Shown piece by piece: positions 1 through 9,805 of a stretch of 64,000 bases of DNA. A model generated the notes under the pieces. That model was given only the letters and a program-made list of their open reading frames with translations, searched no databases and was not told the origin of the DNA. The first letter of the stretch is position 1. Every line of letters starts with the position of its first letter. Source of the stretch: Apodospora peruviana (taxonomy: Eukaryota > Ascomycota > Sordariomycetes > Sordariales > Lasiosphaeriaceae); contig JAUEDM010000007.1 in NCBI GenBank assembly GCA_033439685.1, positions 2,408,501 through 2,472,500 of the forward strand, given 5' to 3'. The position numbers and the translations under genes were made by a program.

Positions 1-1187
1 TGCCGATATTTCTCGTGGGTCTGGCGCCGAGCACCACGATAGGCTCGCAAGGCCAGGCAACCGTCACGGCGAACATGGCTGCACTCGTCAATGGCAGTTT
101 TCCAAGCGTGACGGTTCTCACTGATACAGCCAGCTTTGGCGCAGCAAAACTGCAAGAAAAGGATATCTTGCCGCGGGTTGTAGCATCACCACTGGAAGTG
201 GCCAAAGATGCGAGCCAGTTGTACACACAATGGCGTTCAAAGCCAGGCAGCGGGCTGGATCTCGTTTATATCCTGAACAGGGGAGCGAAAACGACGTTCG
301 ATATCTCCTTCGCCGTCCCCGAGACCGCTGTGCCGTACATCATTGATGCTTGGACCGGAGAGCAGACGCGTATGGCGGCATATCTTCGGACGAGGGACGG
401 AATTACCGCCAGGATCAGCCTCGCTCACCAACAATCCGCGGTTCTGGCATTCCGGATTGCCGCTGCAGAGTTACCGTTGTACATCGTATCGAGGTCGTCA
501 AATATTGCTGGCCTGCGAGTCAACCAGGATGGCAATATTGAAGGTCTTATCAACGACGGCAACGAAGCAAATGTTCTTCTGTCGGACAACAGGGAGATAG
601 ATATCCCTGCTGTATCAAACACAACACTCACTGCTCCAAGCACCACCACGCTGGGACCGTGGACACTTACATTCGAGTCCTACGCCGCGCCGGCAGTTCT
701 TAGCACAGCATCCGTCTCACCAAACAGGACAGTGACAACCATTTCGTCTCCACTGCAGAGTCTGGTTCCATGGACAAAGATCCCCGGCATCGAGAGGAGT
801 AGCGGCGTCGGCACATATCGCACCACGTTCAAGAGGCCGGGTCGTGTAGACGGGAACAACACGGCGGTTACGATCCATTTTACGGGGGCTGTTCTCAACA
901 CCATCCGCGTGCGTGTGAACGGAGTCCTCGTACCGGCAATTGATATCACCGCACCGGATGAGGGACGTGACGTCACGGCGCTGTTGAAGGCAGAGGGTGG
1001 GGATAACGAGATTGTGGTGGAAACCAGCAGCACTTTGTTCAATGCGGTCAAGGCGCGGGTCAATGATCTGAGGACGATAGGAAACTCAATCCATTACCCT
1101 GAAGACTATTCGGGCCCGACGTGGAAAGAGTTTGGGTTGGTGGGTGAGGTTGTTGTTAAGACGTGGAGGAGGGTGTCGCTCAGCTAA
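1..1187 (+). CDS. GH106-like alpha-L-rhamnosidase, C-terminal part (5' end outside window)
   Basis: The reading frame is open from the first base of the window to a TAA-type stop at 1185-1187, so this is the 3' part of a longer gene. About 394 residues are visible. They look like the C-terminal beta-sandwich modules of large fungal glycoside hydrolases of the GH106 type: an early stretch resembling 'DLVYILNRG' and 'PYIIDAWTGEQTRM', then a GH2-like sugar-binding sandwich containing 'GVGTYRTTFKRP' and, near the end, 'SGPTWKEFGLVGEVVV'. That ending is common in secreted fungal rhamnosidase-like proteins. The catalytic domain lies upstream and cannot be checked. GH2 or GH78 relatives share the sandwich, so the family call is moderate. 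It ends about 1.2 kb before the peptide transporter on the same strand. Confidence 0.7.
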   Translation, partial: PIFLVGLAPSTTIGSQGQATVTANMAALVNGSFPSVTVLTDTASFGAAKLQEKDILPRVVASPLEVAKDASQLYTQWRSKPGSGLDLVYILNRGAKTTFDISFAVPETAVPYIIDAWTGEQTRMAAYLRTRDGITARISLAHQQSAVLAFRIAAAELPLYIVSRSSNIAGLRVNQDGNIEGLINDGNEANVLLSDNREIDIPAVSNTTLTAPSTTTLGPWTLTFESYAAPAVLSTASVSPNRTVTTISSPLQSLVPWTKIPGIERSSGVGTYRTTFKRPGRVDGNNTAVTIHFTGAVLNTIRVRVNGVLVPAIDITAPDEGRDVTALLKAEGGDNEIVVETSSTLFNAVKARVNDLRTIGNSIHYPEDYSGPTWKEFGLVGEVVVKTWRRVSLS

Positions 1188-2403
1188 CTGGGAGTCAATG
1201 TTTGTTATCAATGCTGGAAAGGGGGCTTGAAGTGGAGCACATTTGTATTGCAGCAAACTTTTGGGTTTGGATAAGGTGGGTAGTCTGAGATGGTCAGGTA
1301 TGCTCAAAACTGTCAATCCACCCTTACTATGGTGGCAAGCCGACTGTGTGTTCTTTTGGCTGCAAACTGAGGAAACATTGCCTTACGCGAACGTTTGGAT
1401 GTCTCAGACCTCCGATGAAACCAAACTGCGACCATTCGTCTGGTTATGTACTGCTATCGCGGCAGGCAGATCCCCAAAATCTCCAGAACAGGTAATCTGA
1501 ACAGAACCTCGGCCGAGAAAAAGATAAAGCAGTACCGATGGATTTCTTCTTCCGCCCGCATTTCCCACACACCGACCAGTCCAGTAATAGCCTGCATTAT
1601 TACCCATCTCCGTCCCAGATGTTCTGGTGCGAAGCAAACGGTTTATCCACAAACTCCCCCACGAGACAGCGCTTTAGCCAGACAACATCAATCGACTTTC
1701 CCAATTGGCCACCGGCACCCGCCGCGGCTCTTATCTCGTCTTGGCATAGATGAAACAAGAGCCGCATCTCCAACTTCATGGGCTCCTCCCTGATCCGCGA
1801 CAGAAGTTTATGGGCGACACCGCAACAACATCGACTTGGAGGGTATTAACAGAACGACATATGGACGCACGGTGCGCTCAAGTCGATCGGCCCACTGAAG
1901 GGCATCGCCAGATCGCCAGGGACGAGGAGCAGTCGATGGCCAGACCAAGTCACATCACCACCAGCCGATATCTGGTATCCCGCCAGTATGGGACACGCCG
2001 AGTCTCTCCTCAGACCCGTTTCCAACCGTGCGGGATGCAGCAGAAAAGAAGCTTCCATCCGTGATACCACGCTAATTACCACCACCTTGCTTATCTAGTA
2101 GTAGTTTGAAAAATCAGCAAGTAAGCAGCATCAACCTTCAGCCGGCGAGTCCCAGAAAACGCCACAACCTATGCTTGCCTCTCCCAAGCGTCACGATTGA
2201 TCACCCGGGCTGGCTCGTGCCGGACTCCTGTTCTTATCTCCGGGTTTCCGTAATAACTGAACTACTACCCGGGGCCAAGCAAACCTCTTCGTCGTCTCGT
2301 CTCGTCACTCTCACCCTTCCCGTAGTCTAAATCGACAGACAATGTTGTGAATCCGTGTAAATTGATATTGATATCAGCAGCCAGGTATCCAGCTCTCTCA
2401 AAG
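1188..2403. other. Intergenic, no gene seen
   Basis: About 1.2 kb between the rhamnosidase stop and the OPT start codon. The short ORFs on both strands have no recognisable domain, no consistent splice extension and low-complexity compositions. The part next to 2404 should hold the OPT promoter and leader, but I see no clear TATA box. Confidence 0.6.
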
Positions 2404-5302
2404 ATGGGTCGCCCAAAGACGCCCAGTCTTCACGACGGAGACGCACCTCTCACACCCTTCACCATGGCTCTCTCGAGGATGGCAGAGTCTAGCACCGAGG
2501 ACTTGAAGTCCAAGGAGTCGGATACGGCCCTGGGGGCCGGCATCTTTGACGAGAAGAAACTGGTATGGTTAAGTAACGGTCGACTTTCACGGAGGCGAGG
2601 ATAATCACTGACGTTGTCGCCACAGCTGTCGAAAGAGAGCACGACCAGTCTGTCGTCCGAGGAGTTCCGGATGCAGGGCGCAGCTTTCCATGTCACCGAC
2701 AGAGATTTGGCCGAGGCCAAGGAGATGGCCTCGACACTGACGCTGGACGACACCAGGCAGCTGATGGTCTCGATCCACAAGCAGCACTCGCGGGATCCCA
2801 ACTTCCCAATGGAGATCATCGAGGCCATCGAGCAATTCCTCGGTCCGTTAGATAGCCACCACACAACCTTACCCGGCAGACGCTAACATTTATTTGTGTC
2901 ACAGGCAACGAGGAAGTCTTCACCAACCCGGAGAAGCACGCCCAAACCATCCAGGAGATGAAGATCCAAGCCGCCCTGATCACCAGCAACAGCCCGTACG
3001 CCGAGGTCCGCGCCGTCGTCGACAACCATGACGATCCGACTCTACCGGTATCCACCATCCGCGCCTGGGCCATCGGCATCTTCTTCTCGTGCTGCATCTC
3101 CTTCATCAACTCCTTCTTCGACGTCCGCCTGCCCAGCATCTCCGTCATCGCAACAGTCCCGCAGCTACTAGCCTACCCGATCGGCAAGTTCTGCGAGCGT
3201 ACGCTCCCAGACAAAGGCTTTACCCTCTTCGGCGTCCGCCACAGCCTCAACCCGGGGCCGTTTAACAAGAAGGAGCACATGCTCATCACCATCATGTCAA
3301 ACGTGGCCAAGAGCGTGCCCTACACCAACTACATCATCTGGATCCAGGTGCTGCCGCAGTACTTCAACCAGCCGTGGGCGACCAGCGCGCTGTACCAGAT
3401 CATGATCGGTCTCTCCACAAACATCATCGGGTACGGCTTGGCCGGAATCTGCCGCCGCTTTCTGGTGTATCCGGCCTACTGCGTCTGGCCTTCCTCGTTG
3501 GTAACGATCGCGCTGAACTCGGCCTTCCATGACTCGGCCACCGAGGCTGCCACCGTCCTCGGCCCACTAAAGTCGGTGTGGAAGATGCCGCGCCTGCGCT
3601 TCTTTGCGGTCGCCTTCGCCGCCATGTTCTGCTACTTCTGGCTGCCTAATTATCTCTTCGCCGGCCTGACCTACTTCAGCTGGATGACCTGGATCGCGCC
3701 CGACAACGCCGACCTCTCCATTCTAACGGGCGGGTCGACCGGCCTCGGCCTCAACCCGCTACCGACACTAGACTGGAACATACTATCGTACTGGATCGAC
3801 CCGCTCGTGGTACCCTTCTTCTCGACCTTCAACTTCTTCATCGGCATCTTTTTTAGTCTGTTCGTCGTGCTGGCCCTGTACCGCACCAACGCTTTTGATA
3901 CAGCCTACCTGCCCATCAACTCGAACCGGCCGTTCGACCACTTCGGCAAGCCGTACAACGTGTCCGCCATCATCGACGACAGGGGCATCTTTGACGGCCC
4001 CAAGTACGAGTCCTACTCGCCGCCTTTTCTGTCAGCCGCAAACGTAGTCGTCTACATGTTCTTCTTTGCGCTCTACTCGGCAACTGTCACCTACGGAGTC
4101 CTATATCATCGGCACGAGATCATGCTCGGCTTCCGCGACATCTGGCGGGGGATCAAACGCAAAACCAAATGGGGCAAGAACACCTCCGCGGAGGAAATCG
4201 AAGACCCCAACAAGCTTGACGTCCACAACCGGCTCATGAGCGCGTACAAGGAGGTCCCCGAGTGGTGGTACCTGATCTGTTTGGTCGTTGCTGTCGCCTT
4301 GGGCATGGTCGGCGTGGGCGCGTGGCCGACCAACACGACGCCCTTCGTGGTCCTCTACGGCATCGCCCTGTGTCTGTTCTTCGTGGTGCCGATCGGTATC
4401 ATCGCCGCCATGACGGGCGTGCAGGTTACGCTCAACGTGATTGCCGAGTTTATAGGCGGCGTGTGGGTCGAGGGCAACGCCATCGCCATGTGCTTCTTCA
4501 AGTCGTACGGCTACGTGACCTGCGCGCACGCGCTTTCTTTCAGTGCCGACCTGAAGCTGGCGCACTATCTCAAGATCCCGCAGCGGTTTACATTTTGGGC
4601 GCAGATGGTGCCGACGCTCGTCTCGACTTTCATCAGCGTTGCCGTGCTGCAGTACCAGGTCAACATCGAGAACATCTGCACCAAGGACGCACCGTTCCGA
4701 TTTACCTGTCCCGGCCCAAACACGTTCTTCACCGCAGCCGTGTTTTGGGGAACCGTCGGGCCGCGCAAGATCTGGGGCGTGGGCGGGCAGTACTCTGTGA
4801 CGCTGATCGGGTTTCCGATCGGCGTGGCTGTCGTTGCGCTGTTCTGGGCGCTGAGTCGCCGGTGGCCCAAGAGTGCTGTGCTGAGAAACGCGCACCCGGT
4901 GGTCATGATGAGCGGCGCGCTGGCCTGGGCGCCGTATAATTTGGCCTATGTCTGGCCCGCGGTGCCGGTTGCGGCCTTTTCGTGGCTGTATGTCAAGAGC
5001 AGATATCTGCCGTTTTGGTCAAAGGTCGGTTTATCCTATGATTTTTGAAATGGAATTGTTGTGTGCACGTGTAATGCTGACGGAGTTTTGCACAGTACAA
5101 CTATATCCTCTCGGCCGCCTTCTCATGCGCCATTGCCATTTCTGGTATTGTCATCTTCTTTGCGCTACAGGTTTGGGACATCGAGCTCAGCTGGTGGGGC
5201 AACGACATCACGGGTGTTGGATGCGATGCCACGGGTGACTGTGTGCTCAAAACGCTTGCCGAGGGCGAGTATTTTGGACCCAGGATTGGGGAGTTCAGCT
5301 AA
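2404..5302 (+). CDS. OPT-family oligopeptide transporter
   Basis: Proton-coupled plasma-membrane uptake of small peptides is the known role of this fungal family. Four exons: 2404-2562, 2626-2842, 2905-5024 and 5096-5302, giving 900 aa, a normal length for the PT-type OPT family. Introns are 63, 62 and 71 nt and all keep frame. The first about 120 residues are soluble and acidic. They are followed by 'SPYAEVRAVV', then many hydrophobic segments, the conserved 'NPGPFNKKEH' motif, 'LAHYLKIPQR' and a C-terminal segment ending 'GEYFGPRIGEF'. The start is the ATG giving 'MGRPKTPSLHD', in frame with exon 2. Without the last intron the protein would lose its final membrane segment, encoded by exon 4. 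It could instead be a siderophore or glutathione-type OPT member; the substrate cannot be read from sequence. Confidence 0.92.
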
Positions 5303-6558
5303 ATGGCCTACCTTGGTAAGGTGACTGGATAGATAGGCCCCTGCTGTTGACAGCGGATGACGTGATGTCTGATGAGGGTGTACGCGTTGGAGTTTGGCGA
5401 TCCGGAGTGCAATGGGTATGTTTCCTGTCAGGCTTTGAGGAGGATTACGTTTCTCAAGTATGTCTCCTTTTTACCGTAGTTGTACAAGTATGTATCCAAG
5501 TTTACTTCTCTTTCAATAGCATCGTGTTAGTTGAACCTTACTCATTGTCTGGTTGATGTGCATGTATGAATGACCTCTCCGAAGCACTCGTCACCGCAAC
5601 TATCTAGGTAGTCATTCGGACTTTTCAGCAAGACTTACAACTGCTCTGGGTCAGATCATCCAGCCGGAAGTCTCCCCATGTCGACCGTGTCCATATTTAC
5701 CACTTGATTGGTTCGATGAACATCACAGTCATAAAACTTTCCCTCCCTCTCTCTCCTTTAAGAATTTACTCCCCTCTCATCACTCTCCTATTTGGTCGGG
5801 ATGGTTACCCCTTCCGTGCTTTGCCGCATGTGAGCTATGCACCCTCCCCCATCACAATATTGTATTTTCCCGCTTCCTATGCAGTAGCGCCATCTTCACC
5901 AGACTGATTATTTCTTTCCCCCAGGCGGGAGTGCTTATTCAGATACTTAGTTGGGAGACGCTACGATGCAAAGAAGAGGCTAGGTTCCGTATATGTTATG
6001 TCGGACCGAACCCCATACAGTAGCGCTTACGGCCGGAGATAAACCTGGACCCCGGGTTTTGTTTTTGTGGTTGAAGTGTGCCCACCATCATCACCAAATA
6101 AGTAAACTTGCTAGACCGAGACTTTATTGGATAGACCCCGGATACGCATACCGACGTATTATTGGACTACATGTACGGAACATGCGAGTGAGCGGCGAGT
6201 GGATACTCATTTGATACGAGGCTAGCCTCTCGCGAAATCTATCAATTATCATCAAGGCCCGTCTACCTAGTTTCCGATCTGGTTATTGGGGTCTGTAGCA
6301 TGTACACCATCCCACAGTAGAGAGATTACACCCAGTTCAACTGTACAAACAACAAGGGCCCTGGGTATCTTCTCATGGCGGACTGCTTGGGCTTAAGACT
6401 GCGTATAAATTCGATTTTACACCGTATGTTCATGTATTATAATGGTCCTGTAAAGTCTCTTGCAATGTTTGAGAGATTCTGGGGCGTGAGATACTCCCCG
6501 TGGAAAATACCACATACTTTTCTTTGTTTGGCCTTACTTACTTTCTAATACTTGTTGT
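5303..6558. other. Intergenic, AT-rich, no gene seen
   Basis: About 1.25 kb between the transporter and the duplicated promoter. It is AT-rich with only short, low-complexity ORFs. No domain, tRNA or transposon end was recognised. Confidence 0.6.
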
Positions 6559-6773
6559 AATGAGCAATCCCATCAGGCAGAAGTTCCGAAGGATTGGCCA
6601 GATATAAATATGTCAGGACACGACTCAATCGGCAGCTCTCACCGACCGTTGTTCCCACCATACCTTAATGAGCAATCCCATCAGGCAGAAGTCCCGAAGG
6701 ATTGGCCAGATATAAATATGTCAGGACATCACTCAATCGGCAGCTCTCACCGACCGTTGTTCCCACCATACCT
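6559..6773 (+). repeat. 108-bp tandem direct duplication carrying a TATA box
   Basis: Two adjacent copies, 6559-6666 and 6667-6773, offset by exactly 108 bp. They begin with AATGAGCAATCCCATCAGGC and differ at only a few bases (for example AAGTTCCGA versus AAGTCCCGA, and GACACGACT versus GACATCACT). Each copy contains TATAAATA (6603-6610 and 6711-6718). The duplication ends 55 bp before the hydrolase ATG, so it duplicates that gene's core promoter. An open frame runs through it into the hydrolase, but the repeat-encoded peptide is not protein-like and precedes the signal peptide, so I treat it as untranslated. Confidence 0.9.
6711..6718 (+). promoter_or_regulatory. Proximal TATA box of the alpha/beta hydrolase gene
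   Basis: TATAAATA in the second copy of the 108-bp repeat, 111 bp upstream of the ATG at 6829. An identical box in copy 1 lies at 6603-6610. The spacing suits the proximal box as the main one. Confidence 0.55.
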
Positions 6774-6828
6774 AGGACCTCATGAAGTGCAGCACTGTGG
6801 AAGTCAGACACACACGCGTCCCAACACA

Positions 6829-7989
6829 ATGCACAGTCTGAAGCCTTCCTCTCTCTTGCTGCTGCTCGGGGCTTCTTTGTCGGCAGCATCTGTTGTCCCC
6901 CCTCGTGGCGGCAAGAATGGAGGATGCTCGGCAATAGACTTCCTTCTCTCGGCCACAGCAGACAACAACGTCTATACCAACGCTCCCGATCCCAACAACG
7001 TGGACGAGATCCTGCAGTTCCTCACCGATGCCTTCACCACCGGAACAGCCATAAGTGGCACCACACCCGTCACCGGCCACTACACCATCCACGCAGTCTA
7101 CTGTAAGCCTGCAAAGAAGGTCAAGAAACACGCCGACACCCTGCAACTCCTTGTCCACGGTGTCACATACAACAGCACAATGTGGGAGGGCTACGGCTTC
7201 GGAGACCAGTATAACTGGCACGCCTATTTCAACGCCCAAGGCTACGCCACTCTGGCCATCGACCGGCTCGGCCACGGTCTCAGCTCGCGTCCGGATCCTC
7301 TCACCGTCGTGCAGGGAGCGATGCATGTCGAGGTGATCCACCAGCTCATCACCTCCGTCAAGACCAATTCCGCCAGCAACGCCCTCGACAAGGGCTACAG
7401 CGACATCGTCTACGTCGGCCACTCGTTCGGTTCGCAGATCGGCAGCCAGGTCCTGCACCTACACCCCTCGGACATAACGGCGGCCATCCTGACGGGCTAT
7501 TCGACTTTTGTCAACTTCACCGGCATCCGAAACACCTTCCAATGGCAACCGGCAACGCTGCACGACCCATCCCGGTTTCCCTCCCTTCCGTTGGGGTACG
7601 TAACCATCGCCACGGAAGCCTCGCGTACAGTGGGTTTCTACGGCAGCAAGGGTACCTACGACCCAGCCATGGCACATTTCGATTTCGCGCACGAAGATAC
7701 GTTTCCAGACGGTGAGATGGGAAGCACCGTCTTTCTCGCCCAGCCGGCGAGGGGGTACACGAACCCGGTGCTGGTCGTGACGGGCACCGAGGATGCCATT
7801 TTCTGCCCGGATACGAAGGCCGAGTGTGAAAAGGCGTTGGCAAACACGGGGACGACGGCTTTTCCGGACGTGCCGCCGTCTAAGTTTGCGTACTATGCAC
7901 CCGTCGATACGGGACATGATTTGACGCTGCACTATTCGGCACCCAACATAATGAAGAGGGTGCATAAGTGGCTGGAGCACTCCTGGTAA
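6829..7989 (+). CDS. Secreted alpha/beta-hydrolase fold protein
   Basis: Single exon, 386 aa. The ATG at 6829 is chosen over an upstream in-frame ATG at 6610 because a clear signal peptide follows it directly (leucine-rich core, then 'LSAASVV'). The fold is shown by 'LLVHGVTYNSTMW' (oxyanion region), 'AIDRLGHGLSSRP' and the nucleophile elbow GHSFG with Ser199. Asp322 ('TGTEDAIF') and His363 ('DTGHDLT') complete a plausible Ser-Asp-His triad. Similar fungal proteins are annotated only as alpha/beta hydrolases; the substrate (ester, lactone or epoxide) is unknown. It is convergent with the SurE-like gene downstream. Its promoter region is tandemly duplicated, the most distinctive feature of this locus. 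Confidence 0.88.
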   Translation: MHSLKPSSLLLLLGASLSAASVVPPRGGKNGGCSAIDFLLSATADNNVYTNAPDPNNVDEILQFLTDAFTTGTAISGTTPVTGHYTIHAVYCKPAKKVKKHADTLQLLVHGVTYNSTMWEGYGFGDQYNWHAYFNAQGYATLAIDRLGHGLSSRPDPLTVVQGAMHVEVIHQLITSVKTNSASNALDKGYSDIVYVGHSFGSQIGSQVLHLHPSDITAAILTGYSTFVNFTGIRNTFQWQPATLHDPSRFPSLPLGYVTIATEASRTVGFYGSKGTYDPAMAHFDFAHEDTFPDGEMGSTVFLAQPARGYTNPVLVVTGTEDAIFCPDTKAECEKALANTGTTAFPDVPPSKFAYYAPVDTGHDLTLHYSAPNIMKRVHKWLEHSW

Positions 7990-8451
7990 GATAGCGTTGA
8001 GGGTATTGTGAGCCGATCTTTTCAGTTTCCAATAGAGCGAGAGTTGTCTATGAGTTCATGGCCCTCCGAGCGGTATTATTGTAATGGTACATCTGCTCGT
8101 TTCTTTGATCACTTATTGGCGGTTTCTCGTAGCAATAATCTGGGTGTTCACAGTTAAAAGTGTGAAAGCACAACGTCGCAGACTACCCCAGGCGTGATTG
8201 TCCCGCAATATAAATGCACCTGAATCATTGGATCTCTTTTTTGACCCTAAACGACAAACAAATACTACTACCAGAGCCAGCAAATGCAGCTGTTGCCACA
8301 CCGAGCCCAGATGACAAAAGATCCACAAGACACATCAAGGTAATGTAGGCTCTACGCATATGTGAGATGAGCATAGTGATCTATATTCCTATAAAAAGGG
8401 AAAGAGATCCTAAAAGCATAAGGTAGCCAGCATTATATAAATAGTAGTAGT
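7990..8451. other. Convergent 3' intergenic region
   Basis: 462 bp between the stops of two convergent genes. It presumably holds both 3' UTRs and polyadenylation signals. No ORF or repeat of note was seen. Confidence 0.6.
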
Positions 8452-9446
8452 CTAAACCCCCACGTAGGGTAGACTAGTCCTAGCGTGCCCAATAGGTAAA
8501 CAACTGAACAACCCCTTAAGCTTCGCCAACACAACCTCCTGCATGTCCTTCGGCGCCGTCATCTTATCACCCGCGTTCCCCACACTCACAGTGATATAAC
8601 AGCCCCCCTCCACATGCGATAAAACGTCCGTCTCCATGGGCAACCACGTCACACCACACAGCTGGATATCCCAGTCCGTGAAGGCATCGATCCTGCTCAG
8701 CACCCACTTGAACTTGCTTGCATCCGTACAACTCCCCTCAATTTTCGGGAAATTGACATTCAACCAAACTCCTGAAGGTAGGTAAGGTTTCCCGCCCTCC
8801 ACAATCTTACCCACAAATTGCGTCGCAAGCTGGGCATACACCAGACTCCTCAGCGGCACCGGGTCCGTATCCCACGCAAGCGGCCCTTCCGACGCACCAG
8901 AAAAGGCGATTGCCGGAATTCCACGCCGGTGCGCCGCATACGCCGCCGCGCCGACGGTCCCCGAATAAGGGACCTGGACGAAAACATTCGTCCCCACGTT
9001 GGGACCGGCGACCGCCAATTCGGGGGCAGCGTTGTTCCATTCCTGCGGTCCAAACTGCTCGATACCGTACCGCATCGACGTGACAGGATCCGAGTTGACC
9101 CAGTTCAGCCGCGGCGAGGACTCGTTGCGGCCGACCGGTTGGCCGGTGTCGGCCGGGCAGCTGCCGTATTGGCATTCGCTTGTTCGAGGAGAAGGTTCGT
9201 GGTCGCGAGACCCTGGTACTGTTAGTGACTGTGATGTTGCTGTCAAAGAGGCAGATGCAATTTTTTACCACTGCCAGATTTGTTCTCCGCCGGCGCGGAC
9301 AGGACGACGTTGTGGCCTGCAGCTTTCAGGGCGTAATGAAAAGACCTGAGATAAAGCTCCGCCCAGCCGTCGTCATTGGATTGGACGATGCGAATTCCTT
9401 GCACCGCTGCTGCTGCTGCAGCCAGGAAGAGATACTGAACCTTCAT
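8452..9446 (-). CDS. Secreted SurE-like phosphatase / 5'-nucleotidase
   Basis: SurE proteins are metal-dependent phosphatases acting on nucleoside monophosphates and other phosphoesters. Two exons on the minus strand: 9446-9269 and 9218-8452, with a 50-nt intron, encoding 314 aa. The start gives 'MKVQYLFLAAAAAAVQG', a short signal peptide that runs straight into the metal-binding 'IRIVQSNDDGWAE', with the diagnostic DD pair. Also present are 'VVLSAPAENKSGSG', 'GPNVGTN' and 'YSGTVGAAAYAAHRRGIPAIAFSGAS', all family hallmarks in the right order. A secreted form is typical of fungi. The minus-strand ATG 14 codons upstream is rejected because it would bury the signal peptide. It is convergent with the alpha/beta hydrolase. 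Confidence 0.92.
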
Positions 9447-9805
9447 CGTATTTTTCTGGCGCCGACTGTCGAGAAGACAGATGAACAAAGCAGTCGCAGT
9501 CGCTCAAAGGGATATTATAACTATTAAGGTTCCCCCTTAAGGAAGAAGATTGCTGCTCCCCTTTCGTCGTCGTCATGCAACCAACAAAGTTCATCCAAGT
9601 GCCAATGATGCTGCGTCACCCCTGACTCGCGAAACAGTAAACACCGCCCTCGCCACCCCACACTTCCCGGCGGTCATGTTCAGGGGCGGCTGCGCACTCC
9701 GATTCGACAGCGTCAACGACCAATGTCGTAGTCAAACTATGGCATTCTCCAATTCCTATCAAACGAGAGACGTGTTCCAGAGAGAAGAGATCTCAAAATC
9801 AACTG
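9447..9805. other. Intergenic between SurE start and regulator 3' end
   Basis: 359 bp upstream of the SurE gene and downstream of the regulator. A 97-codon plus-strand ORF here has no recognisable feature and is not called. Confidence 0.55.

Noticed and set aside
4101..4895. 264-codon minus-strand ORF
   Set aside because: Lies fully inside the OPT transporter exon on the other strand. The composition is that of an antisense shadow.
6610..6828. N-terminal extension of the alpha/beta hydrolase through the 108-bp repeat
   Set aside because: The repeat contains TATA boxes, the encoded peptide is a simple duplication, and a signal peptide starts at 6829.
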